Shown: one piece after another, positions 62,855 to 64,000 of the stretch
Position numbering within the stretch: the first letter of the stretch is position 1
Layout of the letters: each line of letters opens with the position of its first letter
From: Ancylomarina euxina
GTDB lineage: Bacteria; Bacteroidota; Bacteroidia; Bacteroidales; Marinifilaceae
Reading direction: 5' to 3'
NCBI RefSeq assembly: GCF_003863355.1
Contig: NZ_QQWG01000003.1
Coordinates: forward strand, 186,001-250,000
DNA length: 64,000 bases
Program-made: the position numbers and the translations under genes
The notes under the pieces: generated by a model
The model's database searches: none
What the model saw: the letters and a program-made list of their open reading frames with translations, nothing else
What the model was told of the DNA's origin: nothing

Positions 62855-63802
62855 ATGGACATTTCAGTAGTAGTACCACTATATAATGAAGATGAATCTT
62901 TGCCAGAATTATTAGCATGGATTGATCGCGTGATGAAAGAGCATAGCTACTCTTACGAAGCCATTTTAGTCGATGATGGGAGTAAGGATACTTCTTGGGA
63001 GGTTGTTAGTCAACTTCAGAATGTATATTCTGAAGTTCGAGGTATAAAGTTCCGTCGTAATTATGGGAAATCTGCAGCTCTATTTTGTGGTTTTGAAGCG
63101 GCACAGGGCGATGTCGTTATAACCATGGATGCTGATCTCCAGGACTCTCCTGACGAAATTCCTGAACTGTATAGGATGGTGAAAGAAGAGAATTACGATA
63201 TCGTTTCAGGTTGGAAACAAAAGCGTTACGATCCTATAACCAAAACCATTCCAAGTAAGTTTTTCAATAGAACGGCACGAGCTGTTTCAGGTATTCGTTT
63301 GCACGATTTTAATTGTGGATTGAAGGCTTATAATTGTCAGGTTGTAAAAAGCATTGAAGTTTATGGTGAGATGCATCGTTATATTCCAATTTTAGCTAAA
63401 GAAGCGGGTTTTACTCGCATAGGCGAGAAAATTGTGCAGCACCAAGAGCGTAAGTATGGGGTGACAAAATTTGGATTGAGTCGATTTGTAAATGGCTTTC
63501 TCGATTTACTATCCATCTCATTTATGACACGTTTCGGTAAAAAACCGATGCATTTTTTTGGCTTGTTAGGATTCTTGATGTTTGTTTTAGGTTTTATGTC
63601 ATCTGCATGGATAGGTGTTCAGAAATTAATCAGCTTGAGCGAAGGTGTTAAAGCTGCATTGGTAACGGATAGTCCTTATTTTTATATTGCCTTAACTACT
63701 ATGGTTATTGGTACACAAATGATTTTAACGGGTTTTGTTGCTGAATTGGTTAGCCGTAGTTCAACGGATCGTAACCTGTATCAAATCGATAAAGAAATCT
63801 AA
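62855..63802 (+). CDS. Family 2 glycosyltransferase, GtrB/DPM1-like
   Basis: Membrane-bound glycosyltransferase that probably transfers a sugar to a polyprenyl phosphate. The GT-A domain (about 1-220) begins DISVVVPLYNEDESLPELL, has ILVDDGSKDTSWEV near residue 38 and the metal-binding DADLQDSPDEIPELY near 92, and RNYGKSAALFCGFEAA near 68. Two C-terminal membrane helices (about 228-250 and 268-290) match the GtrB/ArnC arrangement. It is coupled to the DUF4199 gene by a 3-bp gap. Confidence 0.92.
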   Translation: MDISVVVPLYNEDESLPELLAWIDRVMKEHSYSYEAILVDDGSKDTSWEVVSQLQNVYSEVRGIKFRRNYGKSAALFCGFEAAQGDVVITMDADLQDSPDEIPELYRMVKEENYDIVSGWKQKRYDPITKTIPSKFFNRTARAVSGIRLHDFNCGLKAYNCQVVKSIEVYGEMHRYIPILAKEAGFTRIGEKIVQHQERKYGVTKFGLSRFVNGFLDLLSISFMTRFGKKPMHFFGLLGFLMFVLGFMSSAWIGVQKLISLSEGVKAALVTDSPYFYIALTTMVIGTQMILTGFVAELVSRSSTDRNLYQIDKEI

Positions 63803-63805
63803 ACA

Positions 63806-63866
63806 GAGTTATGAGTTATGAGTTATGAGTTATGAGTTATGAGTTATGAGTTATGAGTTATGAGTT
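63806..63866. repeat. 7-bp tandem repeat (ATGAGTT), about 8.7 copies
   Basis: The unit ATGAGTT is repeated exactly eight times from 63811 to 63866, preceded by a partial copy at 63806-63810. It lies 3 bp after the glycosyltransferase stop and 65 bp before the next gene. Perfect short repeats of this kind change length by slippage. Confidence 0.92.
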
Positions 63867-63931
63867 GCGGAAAAAATGATTAACTCAATTTTAATTAACA
63901 GCTTGATATTGCTAACTGTTTATTGATTTAT

Positions 63932-64000
63932 ATGCTTAAAAGTATAATACGACTATTACTGAAAATATTCCCTCGTCCTATTTTAATTAGAATGAGTTTA
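63932..64000 (+). CDS. Start of a gene cut by the window edge
   Basis: An ATG at 63932 opens a frame of 23 codons that continues past the end of the window (MLKSIIRLLLKIFPRP...). It is a basic and hydrophobic N-terminus. Spacing after the glycosyltransferase and the sequence style suggest a membrane-associated enzyme, perhaps a methyltransferase, but the product cannot be identified from this fragment. Confidence 0.55.
   Translation, partial: MLKSIIRLLLKIFPRPILIRMSL

Noticed and set aside
1-64000. Prophage, insertion sequence, integron or defence island
   Set aside because: No integrase, transposase, capsid, restriction or toxin-antitoxin gene was recognised; gene content is housekeeping and composition looks even.

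Overview
The window is an AT-rich chromosomal segment of a Bacteroidota bacterium, most likely a marine Bacteroidia of the Marinilabiliales/Marinifilaceae type. This rests on gene content and signals: a thiamin TonB-dependent receptor with PnuT, DUF4494-, DUF4831-, DUF4199-, DUF5522- and DUF5687-like proteins, a cytoplasmic [FeFe] hydrogenase resembling group B, promoters of the TTTG-N19-TAnnTTTG type, and almost no Shine-Dalgarno sequences. No rRNA, prophage, insertion sequence or CRISPR array was seen. Having both an [FeFe] hydrogenase and the oxygen-dependent HemF suggests a facultative or oxygen-tolerant life style (inference).

Layout. 0.4-8 kb (minus): two FtsX/MacB-type permeases flanking a LolD/MacB-type ATPase, then two unknown genes. 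A -24/-12 (sigma-54) promoter lies upstream at about 8.0 kb. 8.2-11 kb (plus): an NtrC-family response regulator and its membrane histidine kinase, divergent from the ABC genes and probably their controller. 11-15.8 kb: DoxX-like protein, [FeFe] hydrogenase, CCA-adding-type enzyme, two thioredoxins. 15.9-20 kb: a thiamin salvage unit (promoter, TPP riboswitch, TonB receptor, PnuT, thiamin pyrophosphokinase). 20-22.5 kb: two outer-membrane proteins and a 21-bp tandem repeat. 22.7-30 kb: PBP4-type peptidase, XseB/XseA, a YwqK/MORN-like protein, a thioredoxin-like protein, an ABC exporter pair. 30-37.5 kb: DnaK, PanB, a pseudouridine synthase, cytidine deaminase, a LysM glucosaminidase, an ECF sigma factor with a putative membrane partner. 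37.5-45 kb: a complete beta-oxidation operon (acyl-CoA synthetase, HADH/crotonase fusion, thiolase, acyl-CoA dehydrogenase). 45-49 kb: Fmt with a small DUF5522 gene, an NTF2-like lipoprotein, an LptF/G permease, a START-like protein. 49-61 kb: duplicated tRNA-Met, DUF4494 protein, aspartase, HemH/HemF, a POT peptide transporter, Nnr, DUF4831 protein, TsaC-type protein, a structured intergenic RNA candidate, FSA/transaldolase. 61.3-62 kb (minus): SRP RNA and five tRNA-Thr genes. 62.2-64 kb: DUF4199 protein, a GT2 glycosyltransferase, a 7-bp tandem repeat, and the first codons of a gene leaving the window.

Most of the segment is housekeeping. The parts that most repay attention are the sigma-54 two-component/ABC module with its palindromes, the structured intergenic element near 60.4 kb, the 21-bp coding-compatible tandem repeat near 22.4 kb, the SRP RNA/tRNA-Thr array, and a palindrome between dnaK and panB that fits a -24/-12 promoter on both strands. 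Start codons were moved inward from the longest open frame wherever that frame began at TTG or GTG or before a clear signal peptide or overlap. All domain and family names are from recognition of the sequence, not from a database search.
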